Part shown: positions 28,926 to 41,600 of the stretch, piece after piece
Layout: each line of letters starts with the position of its first letter
Position numbering within the stretch: position 1 is the stretch's first letter
Assembly (NCBI GenBank): GCA_029948255.1
Contig: JALIZF010001619.1
Location: 186,001-250,000 of the forward strand
Reading direction: 5' to 3'
From: Telmatactis stephensoni
Lineage: Eukaryota > Cnidaria > Anthozoa > Actiniaria > Isophelliidae
Length of the DNA stretch: 64,000 nucleotides
Made by a program: the position numbers and the translations under genes
Notes under the pieces: generated by a model
Seen by the model: the letters and a program-made list of their open reading frames with translations, nothing else
The model's database searches: none
Told to the model about the DNA's origin: nothing

Positions 28926-31393
28926 TTCCAAGTGACGTTTTTCATGCCCTTCTGATCCCTTCCTGGCCCGCGGGCCATCCTCATAGGGCAGACCACGCAG
29001 ACCTATCCCCGTCCCTACCCAAGCAAAATAATTACTGCTGTATTGTGACAACTACGCATTCATAGTTAGCTTTTTTTAATATTGACACTACTAGTTTACT
29101 TAGTCAGTTCCAAACAAGAAATGTGTTCAATTAGATGAAAAGAAAGCGAGATTTAGTCGCCTCGATCCGTGGTCAACAATTCCACCCACACATTTCGGCT
29201 AGAAACCTCCACAGCGTTTCATTTTAAATAAACTTAACTCTGGGTGATAATGCATAGCACAAAAGAATTGCTTAATCAATTTACAATTTTGGTGAGTAAA
29301 TGAGCATAAAGTGAGGTGAGATAAGAAGTGCGTAGGTTTAGACATGGAGGACGAATTAGTGAAATTCACATATATATTCTCAGAATATGAAACCTTGGTT
29401 TAACGACAATTTGGTTTGCAATTTGACAAAAACAAGTGCCCAATAAACATCTTTGACGATTTTTGTGAATTCAAACCAACAGGAATGTATTTTGTTTAAA
29501 TTCCAAAGAGGTCCATTATATTTATACCAATCGTACCATAGCTTATCACACAGAAACCCACGCGTTAACTTATAGCTCAACCACACTCATCCAGGTTGCT
29601 TTTAAAAGCTTTTCAGTTAACTTTATTCAGTGTCACTGTGCATTATTTTGGACAACAGTCAAACTTTTATTAACAGAAATGAAAATAAAACAATTTATAT
29701 GCATGACTCTTTGGGACTGACAACGGTTCGCTGGAATACCTGGTGAGTGGTTACGCGGGGGTGTAATGAATTTATACAGATGAAATGAATATCTGATTTG
29801 GGAAAAGTATTTGTTATTGAAAGCTCTTTCTTGCCATATTTATGAAAGCTTTTTAGTAGTAAAAATAGAAATTCATTTTCCCGCGGGGATCGAATTGAAA
29901 ATGGAAAACGGTATTCAATAAGTCACTTATTTGCACCACGCACTTGCATTGGCTTTTTCACCATTCAATTCTCTCATTATATCTTCAAGTATAAAACTTT
30001 CATAATCGTATTAACAACCAAATTGAATTAGTTTCTCAATTGTTTCTCATATCTAAATGAGCACTGACTGACAGTTTATCAGCCTATCTAGCTATTTTTA
30101 ACGTGCAGGATTTGGAACTAACTCGACAAGGGTCCTATTAATTTTAGTTTGCTGACGAGCCCTCAGTGCCGGTAGGTGGTGTAAGACGGTCCTCAGATAC
30201 CTGGCTTTCAAAAATCTAATCAAAAACTACACTATCAAGGCAGCTGATGTATAGAATTGTTTGCATGACTATGAATTAATGATAATCCTAAAATAACTCT
30301 TTTCAGTCTTTGTTGAATTAAAGCCGCTGATAACGGACTTGCGTGGTAACTGGTCCAGTTTCTTTTCTTGTAATCCTGTTAGCATGCCTCTTATCTAACA
30401 TTTCTTTCTTAATTTCTTTTTTTTTTTTTTCTTTCTTTCTTTTTAAGTTCACTTAAAGTTCCCTATCAATTATTGTTTGTTAGAACTAACTCATCATTGT
30501 ATTTATCTTTCTGCCATTTTGCAACTTAGAAAACCTTAACGTCTTTTTGTCAACAAATCCCAATTATATGTTGATCAATAGCAAAATAAAACAAATAATC
30601 CAGCGGATCTTGTTCTATTTCGTTGGGCAATACTGTCTAATTAGTTCGATGTTGACGTGAATTGATGATTTTGACGTCAGCATAACTTTGATTAACAAAC
30701 AACTGTAATTACCGGTTGCCTAGGTGATTGATGACGTCATTCAATACAATATATATGTTTGCGCAACTGAGTTTTACTCGTTATATCGCTTATTCTATAA
30801 CTTCAATTCTTAAACCTCTTTTTTATAAAATCGATTGGTTTTTAAAGTCTTTCATAAATAAGGCCCTCTATTCTTTTTATATTGGGGATTTTTAAACACC
30901 CTTTATGAAAGCACTGTGAGGCAGAAATCCTTTACTTTAGCAACAATTTTTCTCATTTAGATCCAAGAATATCACTCATCGTTTCTTTCATTTCAAAACT
31001 CAGGGTTTCAAGGGTGGTCAGTAGAGTGATAAGGGACCTCGTCTCTTATGACCATCTCACTGGTTCACGACTCGATTTTCTAACAAGAAACCTTTCGTGT
31101 AAGCAAACTTTTTCATAGTTCGGTGCCTTTCTTCCTTTAAGGCCAGGTACTTCTCTATCAATTTTCCTTTTTCTGTCTATTAGAAAAAATGGCCTGGTGA
31201 GTTGAGTTGGTAGTTAAGAAAAGTACTGAAATTCAATCAGGAATTAGGAATATTATGTCCATGTATTGCCGTGCGAATATAACCCAAGAGGTTGAGACAC
31301 GCGTGTCAGTGATATGTCACGTGACATGACGAGCGGCCTAGGCAAGTACGCTCACTGAAAAAGTTTATTTGCCATTCAGACTCTCGTGGATTT
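28926..31393. other. Intergenic DNA, no gene seen
   Basis: AT-rich sequence with poly-pyrimidine runs (30418-30445) and scattered TGACGTCA motifs (near 30672 and 30732). No exon with protein similarity or an RNA gene could be recognised. Confidence 0.5.
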
Positions 31394-32008
31394 GTTCGAA
31401 CCAGTTCTTGAAATAGCCCAAATGCATATGCGAGGCAATACACCAAATCTGGCTCTCAGTCTCCTGTTTACGCTCTACTGATGTCACGTGATGTATATTG
31501 ATATTTGCGCGCAGAAAACAATACTTTTTAGATAAGCTAAAAAGTCGTATTTTAAAGTTTCTTATCCATTTTGTTTCCAAACCACTTATGGAATTCGACG
31601 CATGGCCTCTGGTTGTAGAGTGAGTTCACCTAACGTGGAAAGCTTCGGAAGAAACTGCATGATTCAAATAAACTACATTCATATATTAAAATGCCTAAAA
31701 TGCCTGTATGTCTCATACCGTCTACAAAGTCTACGAATTTACAAAGAAATATATGGTTTACCGGACAATTAGTACTAATTATGTTGCCCGACAATTAACC
31801 ATATATTTCTTTGTATTCTATATATAGCATTTTTGAACGGCTGTAAGTCGTTCAATATTGATCTGATTGCCTCCAAACTTCGGCCGGATTTTGTATAGCT
31901 CGATGTGTTCTTTCTGGCTGTGTGAGTGTTCTGTTTCCATAATTATGCACAATTCAGGGACTCGTACGCAGTCTCCCCATGGTATGAAATCAGGCAATGT
32001 TTCCTGTT

Positions 32009-32246
32009 AGTAGACCTTTTTGCTTTACCGCTATTTTCGAAATTCGTGCGTGGAAAGTGAGTTTCTTTGTTTAAATTATCACGTACGTGTATCATGTAAG
32101 TTTGTTTCTTTGTCTTCCAATCAAGAATAGATCGATACGGGTTTGAGTTTTGCAGCTTCAACTAAAGAGAGTCAGATTCCGCACAAACTTTGTTGTCATC
32201 TATTGTTTTAAGTTCGAAAATAGTGGTAAAGCAAAAAGGTCTACTT
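32009..32246. mobile_element. MITE in the 5' flank of copy A only
   Basis: Ends TAGACCTTTTTGCTTTACCG and GGTAAAGCAAAAAGGTCTA are complementary over about 32 bp. In copy B the flanks CTGTTAG and TTCAATTG are joined directly (45894-45908), which gives the empty site. The element sits about 330 bp upstream of the start codon of copy A. Confidence 0.85.
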
Positions 32247-32575
32247 CAATTGTATCATTAATGTTGCTGACAAATCGTCATAGTCAGTGTTATCTCCTTG
32301 ATACTTATTTCATTTATTATCATCATCATCATTATTTCTATCATAATCACTATCATCAGTCGTGCGCGTGGTAAATGAACACCAGTCATGCGTAGTAACT
32401 GCTCGCGTGTGCATGTTGCTTCCCATTCGTTCAAATCAACCAATCACAGAAGAGTCTAGTTCCATTTGAATGATAACTTCAAGTACGGATATTCAAGTAC
32501 TTTGATATTGGATATATCAAAAATTTGTCAAATTTCCTGTTTGTGAAGAGCAATCTTACATACAATCTTATCAAC

Positions 32576-32657
32576 ATGAATCTGCGTTTACCACTTTATT
32601 TCTTATTTACATTATTTGTGTTGTCGTCAAAAGCACAAAAATTGGACCTGAATGAAG
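32576..32657 (+). CDS. Copy A exon 1: signal peptide
   Basis: ATG at 32576, donor GTAAGG at 32658. It encodes MNLRLPLYFLFTLFVLSSKA then QKLDLNE, a classic signal peptide with likely cleavage after S-K-A. Copy B has the same exon with F9 to S and S17 to P changes. Confidence 0.9.
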
Positions 32658-35600
32658 GTAAGGATCTGCTGTATCAGTTATAGCTCGTCCACGTTCTGTT
32701 CGAGTAAGCAGCCGGTCCATAAGTGCTAACCGGCGCCACTGTTGTAGACAGCCAGTTAACATAAGCAATCTGAATGCCAACTAGTTTAACTCAAGTTATC
32801 CCAGACTCTTAAAAAAACATCTGAGCTGACGGGGCATTCGAAACCATTACTCTACAAAGTGCATGAGATATCAGCTCTGCTAGAACAGTGTGAGTAAAAC
32901 CCCTAATTATCAGTCTAATGACGGATATTCCTTCCACTGATGTAGACGACTCTCAGTCAACTTCGGGTTCCAAATTAAAGAGGTTGTCATAATTTTTTGT
33001 TTGTAAGGATGATTCTGCATGTTGTCATTGTAAGTAAAAAGCAGTGATTGAAATTATGTACAAAAATGTGATATCGGTAAATTCTACTTTACTAATATCG
33101 ATGAAAAAATATTATTTGAGTCTAAAGGTTAGTTTATCGCCAGAACGTACTTTTAGTATTCCCTTTCCGACCGTTTGAAAATCAGATCAGCTGCGATGAT
33201 ATCGTGAAAGTGTGAAGTTGAATGAAACATCTTGTAGTGGACATATCTAATGTATCAATGTATTGTATACACTTTTACTAAATAATAATAATAAATTTAC
33301 CGCTTCTCACTCCAATGCACATCATTTTTTTCTTTTGAAGCTCATGACGTTAACGCGCTTATTTTTCAGTGCTCAACCAGGAACTGTTTTGTTTTGGAGG
33401 GGTGGGGGTGGGGGAAGATCGCTTGAAACGAGTAAATAGGATAATTATAATATTAACACTATATTCTGTCAGTTTTTCCGCAGACTAGGAAGTATTGCAA
33501 GAGAAAAAAGTCATGATTTTTCTTCTGATTTCTTTATTTCATTTGATCTCTTTTGTGTTTTTAGTTGGCTGTGGGTCATTAGTTGACGGCTATTTGACCA
33601 GACCCTCATTCAGCGCTTCCTCGTCGAGCGCTGGTTTTCCTGTGATATCTGGAAAACCATGGAAACCAACAGTAGCGGATACCAAACGAGAGCTGACAGC
33701 AAACCTTGGTAATTGTGCTTGTTGAATGTATTGAAACTCATTCTCTTTGTCCACCAAGGGTACAGACCTACATTCTGTCCATTCATTCATCATCATCATC
33801 ATCATCTTTATCAAGTTAATAACTGCCGATAAGGCATAACATATTAACTATGTAAAAAAGATATCAATAAATAAGAGATAAATTGTATAAAAATATAAAT
33901 ATTTATATAACTAGAAATTAGAAAGAAAGAAATACTATATAGATATAATATAAATATATATTGCAAGGTAATAATATTAAGAAATCATTTAGAGCCTGTT
34001 TACATGAAGGTAGGGGCAAGCCCCACCTCTGCGGAAAAGGAACAAGAGTCAGCCCCAACGCCAGGGCCACCCCATCCCCATGTAAACAGAGTCTTAGGGA
34101 AAAATCCTAATCTAAAACATGTGAAAGAAACATATTAATTACAAATTATTAATAATTAATTATAAATTAATTAATTATTCATTCATTCATTCACTCACTC
34201 AATTATACTTTCAAGGTCAAACCTGCAAAGTGTCCAAAATGCTGTGGGCAGGTGATCCAGCGGTGAATGTGTCAACTTTCAAGATCCAACTACTCTACAG
34301 TAATGACGGGAGAACCTTTAAGTGTGAGTTACAGGAAGCGATAGATGCCGGAAAACCTCCATGCAAAGTACGTTTTGTGATTTTAACCCAAATCATGATG
34401 TAATAACTTTGTTCCATAATCTTGAACGGCAATTCTCAATCGGTACAATAATTACGAATTAAAAAACTCAAGGTCTATGATAAAGCGAGATAATCAGTAA
34501 CGCAGCGATTAATGAATAAAGTAAGACTTAATCAAATAATAATGGGACCGAAGTATTTTATAACTGATTGTTTTTTACCTTTAGAATTATATAGCAAGAG
34601 GCTCCAAACCTATACCTGGTACACGCATAAACGAAGTTGAGCTTGGGACCACACTCACTGCTCGCTATTTTAGATTCAAACCAATTGAACCAAAGCCAAC
34701 AACGTTTGCTGGTGCAGCTAACTTGAGAGTTGGCCTGAAGGGATGTATTCAAGGTACTTACATTCTGGTTTTTATTTTGTATATTTTTCATACTTGTTTG
34801 TTTCAGTAACTCAATATATTGCGGGGTTCTAATAACTCAGTATTATGGTGCTGTAATACGAGTGTTGCAAGCTGAAGAGAAAACGTTGCAAAGTTGCTCG
34901 ATCGTATCACCTCTCCGCGCGTGACATGACTGCACTATTGCGTGTTAAGTTGATTACAAATTGATAAGCTTTTACCTTCTGCATCAAAGAAATTTTCTTT
35001 GCGCGCCGAGTTGCAATTTGATCAACTTGTTGCATCATTTTGTTGCCCGTTTTACCACACCAGACCCGTCGCGCACAGAATTCTATTGTTCTTAGGGACA
35101 TCCACTGTAAGACTGCAGTATACGTACCTGGCTAGAGAATCTCATTAGCAATCGCACATCACATAACATAAAGATAATTCCCATTACATTATCCTTTGTC
35201 ACCGTCAACTACTCTGGTGTCCAATGGTAAGGCAAGCGATGAATGAAAATTTGTATAAGAAAGAGATCAATTACTAACGTTTCTGGGCAAGGTCTTACGG
35301 AGTGATTGCTGTAAAATTACTTCTTTAGTTATCATAACGCTGCTAGCTAGTTGCAGCTTCCGTACTTGGTGGTAGGTCTGCTAAAAAATTGTCCATTTTT
35401 AAAAACAAAGTTAAAGGAACTCTTTAATATGTCTGTCGTAGAGACACTAATCACCCTTAAATTGCACATCACATGGATTGTCGTATTTGTCTTTTCGTTC
35501 TCAGTTACCCCGACAATGGACATCATGTTTGCCATGAGTGCTACATCGTCCACTGGAGAACCTGTCTTCACAAACATGAAGAACACAGTCAAAGAAATTA

Positions 35601-38600
35601 TCAACGCTTATGGGCTATCAGTCATTAGGTATTCTGTAGCAGTGTTTGGTTCTTCTTTTACAAAGGTTTTTGACTTTATAATTTCATCAAGACAAAGAAG
35701 TAAAGCGAGTGTTAGAAAGCTGACTGATAGTGCAAGCCGTGTTACCACAGGACCACCATCATTAACTAATGCATTTACCAAGATAAAAGCTATATTCGAC
35801 ACACAGTCACTTCGATCTAACGCTCGTCGAGTGCTTGTTGTAATGATGGAGGAAAGCTCAACCCAAACTGAGTCTGCTCTGAAGAGTGCAGCAGCAAGTC
35901 TTCGATCAAGTAACATTCTAGTGATAGCTATTAGTTTTGGACGACAGATTCGAATTCAAGAATTTGATTGGATAACTTTAAATCGATTCTACGTCATGAT
36001 GATGTCACCAAAGGAATCTCCACGACACGTGGGTTTGGGGATCATGACAAGAGCTCTCAAGGGTTAGTACGTACTTGCCTGTTCTAAAACTGGCCATCTG
36101 GGGCAAAGTATCCACTGATTGCTATATTACCCTGTTCTTGCGTTTGCACTTGCGTTATGTATAAGTAGTCCTGTTCGCACTTGAAAAGTAGCGACCAAGC
36201 ATAATTAAAGCAAGCGCTTGTCATGTTTGTTCTAAATTGTTACGCTTGCATAGTTTGCTATAGTGAGAGCCAGCTTAAAATTGAACTGCAATGCGTTTTT
36301 GAAGTCGCCGGACCTTCAGAAGCGCGCACTTTCCAGGTTATGACCAAGTAAGCGCGAAAATTATACTGAATAGGGAAAGAAAGTGCGCGGCAGCATGAAC
36401 GAGATCTCGTTTTGTGCTGACAAAACCAAAAGTTTATAAATAATGAGCTCTCTTATCTAAAATTTACAAACGCTTGTCTTCCCTTTACGACAGAAATTGA
36501 CGTAACCTTCGCAGTTGGCGCTCTTTCCGCCAAAAACGAGACCATTTTCAAGTTGATGAAAAACACCATGAAATCGATCATCGACAAGTATGGAATTCAA
36601 ACCATCCATTACAGTGTGGTCAACTATGGATACGACACATTCCCAATTGAAATTCCCTATACTAAATTCCTTAATTATTCTACAACATCGGCCTTCAGTA
36701 AAGCTGTAGGTGGCCTTGGCCAAATTAAAAGGCGAAGCCTTCGTCCTTTTACGAATCGATGGCCCAACCTATTGTCTGCTTGTAGAGCTTCCTTCAACGA
36801 CCCCAAAGCAAGGCCAAATGCTGATAAAATAATTTTATTAATGACTGATATGAACGCAAATCCATTGCATGAAAATGTTGCTTTGATAAGATCCATTGTT
36901 TATAATCAAGAACATATTGGTGGAAAAAGATTCATTCCGATAGGTATTGGTACAGAGATCAAGACAAAACAATTGTCGCTATTGACAACAAACTTGCATG
37001 ATGTCATTCATGTTGATGAGAGTGTTACAAGTACATCGTTACAAGAACAAATCATGGATGAAGTGTACAGAGGTAAGATATTCAAACACTACTTGAGTCT
37101 ACTTGACCTACAGTTAGCTTGAGTAAACAGCTGTACTCGTTTTGATTTGATTTCAAAATCCTACTCTCTTTGGTCCCGCATGTGAATAAAGAGGGGTAGA
37201 GGGGACGTGTCCATTGCTAAAGGTTATATAAAAAAACCGGCAGATATGCATATTTAATACAACTGAAAATTAGCGAAAGAATATAGCTGAGATGTCGGAT
37301 ATAAACAAACGAAACGACGAATGAATGAATGAAAGAATGAATAAAGAACGAAAGAAAAGAACGAAAGAAAAAGAAGAACGAATGAATGAATGCACAAATA
37401 CATGATAGTATATCCTATACCTATGTAAAGAAAGGATACACAAATACTGTAATTTGACTTGCTTTCACTTTTTCATTAGTGTACATGCCAGATGTGGACC
37501 TAACGTTTGTCATACATGATCCATCATCTCGTAAATCCACGATAATGCAATCAATTGCTAACCAGTATGGAACAGGAAGAATTCAATACAGCGTTATTCA
37601 GTACGGCAATGGTAGCAATTCCTACACTTTGTACAAGTTTGGAACCATTTTTCCTGGTAAAGAAGTTCTAAAGAAAGCAATATTAAAGATTGCTAGACCA
37701 GCTGTAAAATGGCACAAAGTATCACTGGAGAAATCTTTGCAATTAGCCAAGACTAACTATGGATCGTCCAGCGTGCGTTCTTTTGCTCTTAAGGTTGTGG
37801 TTGTTATAATGCACCGAAATACTGGTCTCAGTGAGTCAGTTCTTCGTAAATCATTGTCATCCCTACAGAATATTGGGGTACGCGTTATACCGCTTGGCGT
37901 GACTCCACATGTTGACGATGAGGAGATGAGATTCATGACGGCATATCATGATCAAGTGGTTTTGATAAATCCCGAAAATATACGCTATCGTCATGGAGAA
38001 GAAGTCATGAACCTCATTACGAGGAGTAAGTACTACACTGTAACATCGTTTATACTTAATCGAGAATTCATTGAGTAATTATATAGAACATACAAGAATA
38101 CGTTTCACTACAATCATGGAGTCTTTCCAGCACACACACACTACATTTACAGTGGGGAAAAATAACAACAACAACAACAACAGGGGTGGATATAGGGATT
38201 TTTGACAGGGGTGGATATAGGCATTCTTGACAGGGGTGGATATAGGGATTTTTGACAGGGGTGGATATAGGGATTTTTGAGATGGGGGCAAACGTATATT
38301 TCACGCGAAATTAATTCAAATCTGTGGCAAAACTATTTATCAATTTATCGTGCCACTCTTTCGTTTGTTTATCAATGAGACAACAGAAAGCCGCGCGCCC
38401 ATGGCGTTATAGACGCACGAGAGAAAGTATATAAAGAACGATTAACAAACGTAAGAGTGGCTAATCTCGTACCCAGAGCCTGCGTTCCTCTTGGTCTGCG
38501 TCCGCTGACCAGAAGCCAGCTCGAGATTGAAGAGTGGCACGAGGCGCAGCGTTTGTTAAGAGTTCTTTATATTTTCTCAAGTGCGTCTATAACGCAATGG

Positions 38601-41600
38601 GCAAGCGGCTTTCTCTTGTCTAATTGATTTATAACAGAGCCTAGGACGTGAAAAACGGAGCCGTGCAGCCCATGGGGAAATAGTTCATAGATTTTCCAGC
38701 CAATCAGAGCGCGCGTTATATGTGTCGCCATCTTAATAACGAACGAATTTGAAAAAGACGTACGATGACAAAGATAGTGCGCGCGCACTGCAGCCCATGG
38801 GCAAATAATAGTTCATAACTTTCTGGCCAATCATAGCACGCGTAAGATTGTAGCTATGTTATAAAGAACTATAATCAAATCTAGAGGATTGTTTTCCCAA
38901 TTCCAAAAAGCGACATGAAATCTTTTCTGTCATCTAATGTTTTAGCGTTTTCACTTCATTTGTTTAGTTCCCCTAATCGATGTGGTGTTTATTCTTAATG
39001 CGGATTCATCCAGTTCATCTTCCACCTTTAAATTGATGCAGAATGCTATCAAGATGATAGCTGACAAGTTTGGTGTGGCTAGATTCCATTATGCTGTCAT
39101 CGTTTATGGTGGAACATCGGCAACGAAGGCATTTGACTTCTCTGATAACCTTCCCTATAAAGCTGCTTTCGTTCAAAAAATAGATGTTTTAGTCAAACTT
39201 AGTGGTGCTAGCAAGATTTCTGATGCCTTAAATCAAGTTAAAACTGTATTCCAAGGCCCAAAAGCCCGTCCCAACGCAAGAAAAGCAGTAGTTATCATAC
39301 AAGACAAAAACACTAGCATAGCTTTGACCCAATTAAACGGTATGATTCGATCTCTGTTTGATGAAGGAATAATTGTAATAGGAGCAGGAATTGGTAATGA
39401 AATAACTGTGTTTGAAGAACGAGCTTTGACTATCAGAAATGGGGATGGCTTCGTTGTTTCAACCAATGAACCTGTTGGTGCACTAGGAGACAAGATTGTA
39501 GCTAGGATATTCAATGGTGAGTAGAGAACCTCTTGTAAAGGATGTTTATTTATCTGTCTCACGAATACGGTAGGTGGATAGTGGATAGTCAATGGTATAT
39601 CAATAACAAACTTTTGATTAAAAAGTAATGGGTTTTAGGATGCAGAGGACGGTTTTTCGGAAGACGATAAGCTTTAATCCCAGTTTAAGTCATTTAAAAT
39701 GGAAAACCATTTTAACCTAGGATTAGCGTTAATCGCCCCTCAAAATACCTTAACGTTACTGCGTACTCCTATTTTAAGTACTGAAAACAAACCCTCAGTC
39801 CACGAAGGCGGAGAAAACGTAGAATTGATTTTGGATATCTAATTTGCAAAATCTGCATTTTGATCAACAACAACAACAGCAGCAGCAACAACAACAATGT
39901 AACCAGGTTGTTGCTCTACACTTGAACGGCGCTGATTAACGCAACCCTCCTTTCCATTTCAGATGGATTTCCTAGAGTTGACTTGGTTTTTGCACTCAGT
40001 CTCACTGCTGTTGATCCAAGTACTCAAGACATGATGAAGAACATCGTTAAATCTGTTATCCAAAGATTTGGTACAGATCGTATTCACTATGCTGTCATTC
40101 TCTTTGGAAACACTGTAGTAAATAAGATGGATTTTGACAGCACACTTCCAAACCAGAAATCAATTCTTGATCTTGTTAAAAATCTCCAAAAAGTAGATGA
40201 CAGTTCAAACCCAGACTTGGGAGCTGCCATGAAAAGATCGAAGGACTTGTTTCATACTAGTGCAAGAAGAAATGCCCGAAAAGTTCTTGCAGTCTTGATA
40301 GACAAGACACCATCATCGAGTGAAGAGTCTCTTCAGACATCCAAGCAAAATCTACAGAATCAAAGCGTGGCGATCTTCTTTGTAGCTATTGGCAGTAATG
40401 TCAACATAAACTTTCTTTATAATGTGACAGTGTTTAGAGATCACGTGACTCAAGTTAAGACCAGTGATGTTCCTTCACAAGTAGCAGTGGATATGATGTA
40501 TAAAATACCACGTAAGTGTATTTTTCTTGCTACATGAAGTAGTTATCCGATCCGATGAGTACAGAAAAATCAACACGTGAGTCGAGTGATTATTTGCAAA
40601 ATATTTCATCAGGTAGAGGTAGTGTGTGAGAGAGTACAGTGTCCCCCAATTAGTGCGCAAGCGCTAGAAGACTTGGACACTTAAATATATAGCTATTTAT
40701 TTATTTATCTATTTATTTACAGTAGGTTTTTTTTTGAGTTTACAAGTTAATAGTGATCCTTTTATCCTATTTATCAAAGTGCCCCAAATTGACCTGATGT
40801 TTGCCTTGACTGCGGGTAGAACTACACCACTGAATATTAACAGAATAATGCTAGATACCGTGAAAGCTATTGCGAACAAGTATAGTACAAGAAAGTTTCG
40901 TATAATCGTTTTAACATTTGGCGAAGGAAGAGGATCGGTACGGATATACGTTAGCTTTAATCACACTTCCGCTGATCAAGAATTTTTACTCAATCAACTT
41001 ACAAGTCTTGAGAGCTACCTCGTCCCTGGGCGTCGCCGTGGCGCCCGTGCTGCTGCAGTAGATATTCTTAATCTGAAGGGGGTAATCAAAAAGACAGAGG
41101 AGGTCTTTGAATATTCTCGTCCACGTCGTTACTCTAAAAAGGTGTTAACTATATTAACACATCGGGCATTTAATCTTTCTGCAAATGAGATAAGAACAGC
41201 AGTACAGCCTCTTGACAAGGCTGGTATTCGTATTGTCACTGTTGGGTTTGGCAAAGAACCAATACAGAAAGAGCTGAAGGACATCACCCGTACTGAACGA
41301 GCAATTGTTAGACCAGTAAGCAAAGATGGAGGCAGCCAAGTACTTGACGAGATTATGAAAGTCATCTTAAATGGTGAGTTGTGCTTTTCCTCTTGGCTTT
41401 AACCCCCATAGAATATTGTGTGATTGCGCTTATATAAAACCGTTTTTGTTTTGTTTTTCACTTCTATTTGCTCTTCGTTTCGTTGTTTATTTTTTATTTC
41501 ATTAGATGGTGTTCCACAAATGTACCTGACATTTGCTATCAGTGCGACTGGACCTGACGCAGCCAAGATGTTCCCAAAAATGAAGGACGAGATTACTGCC

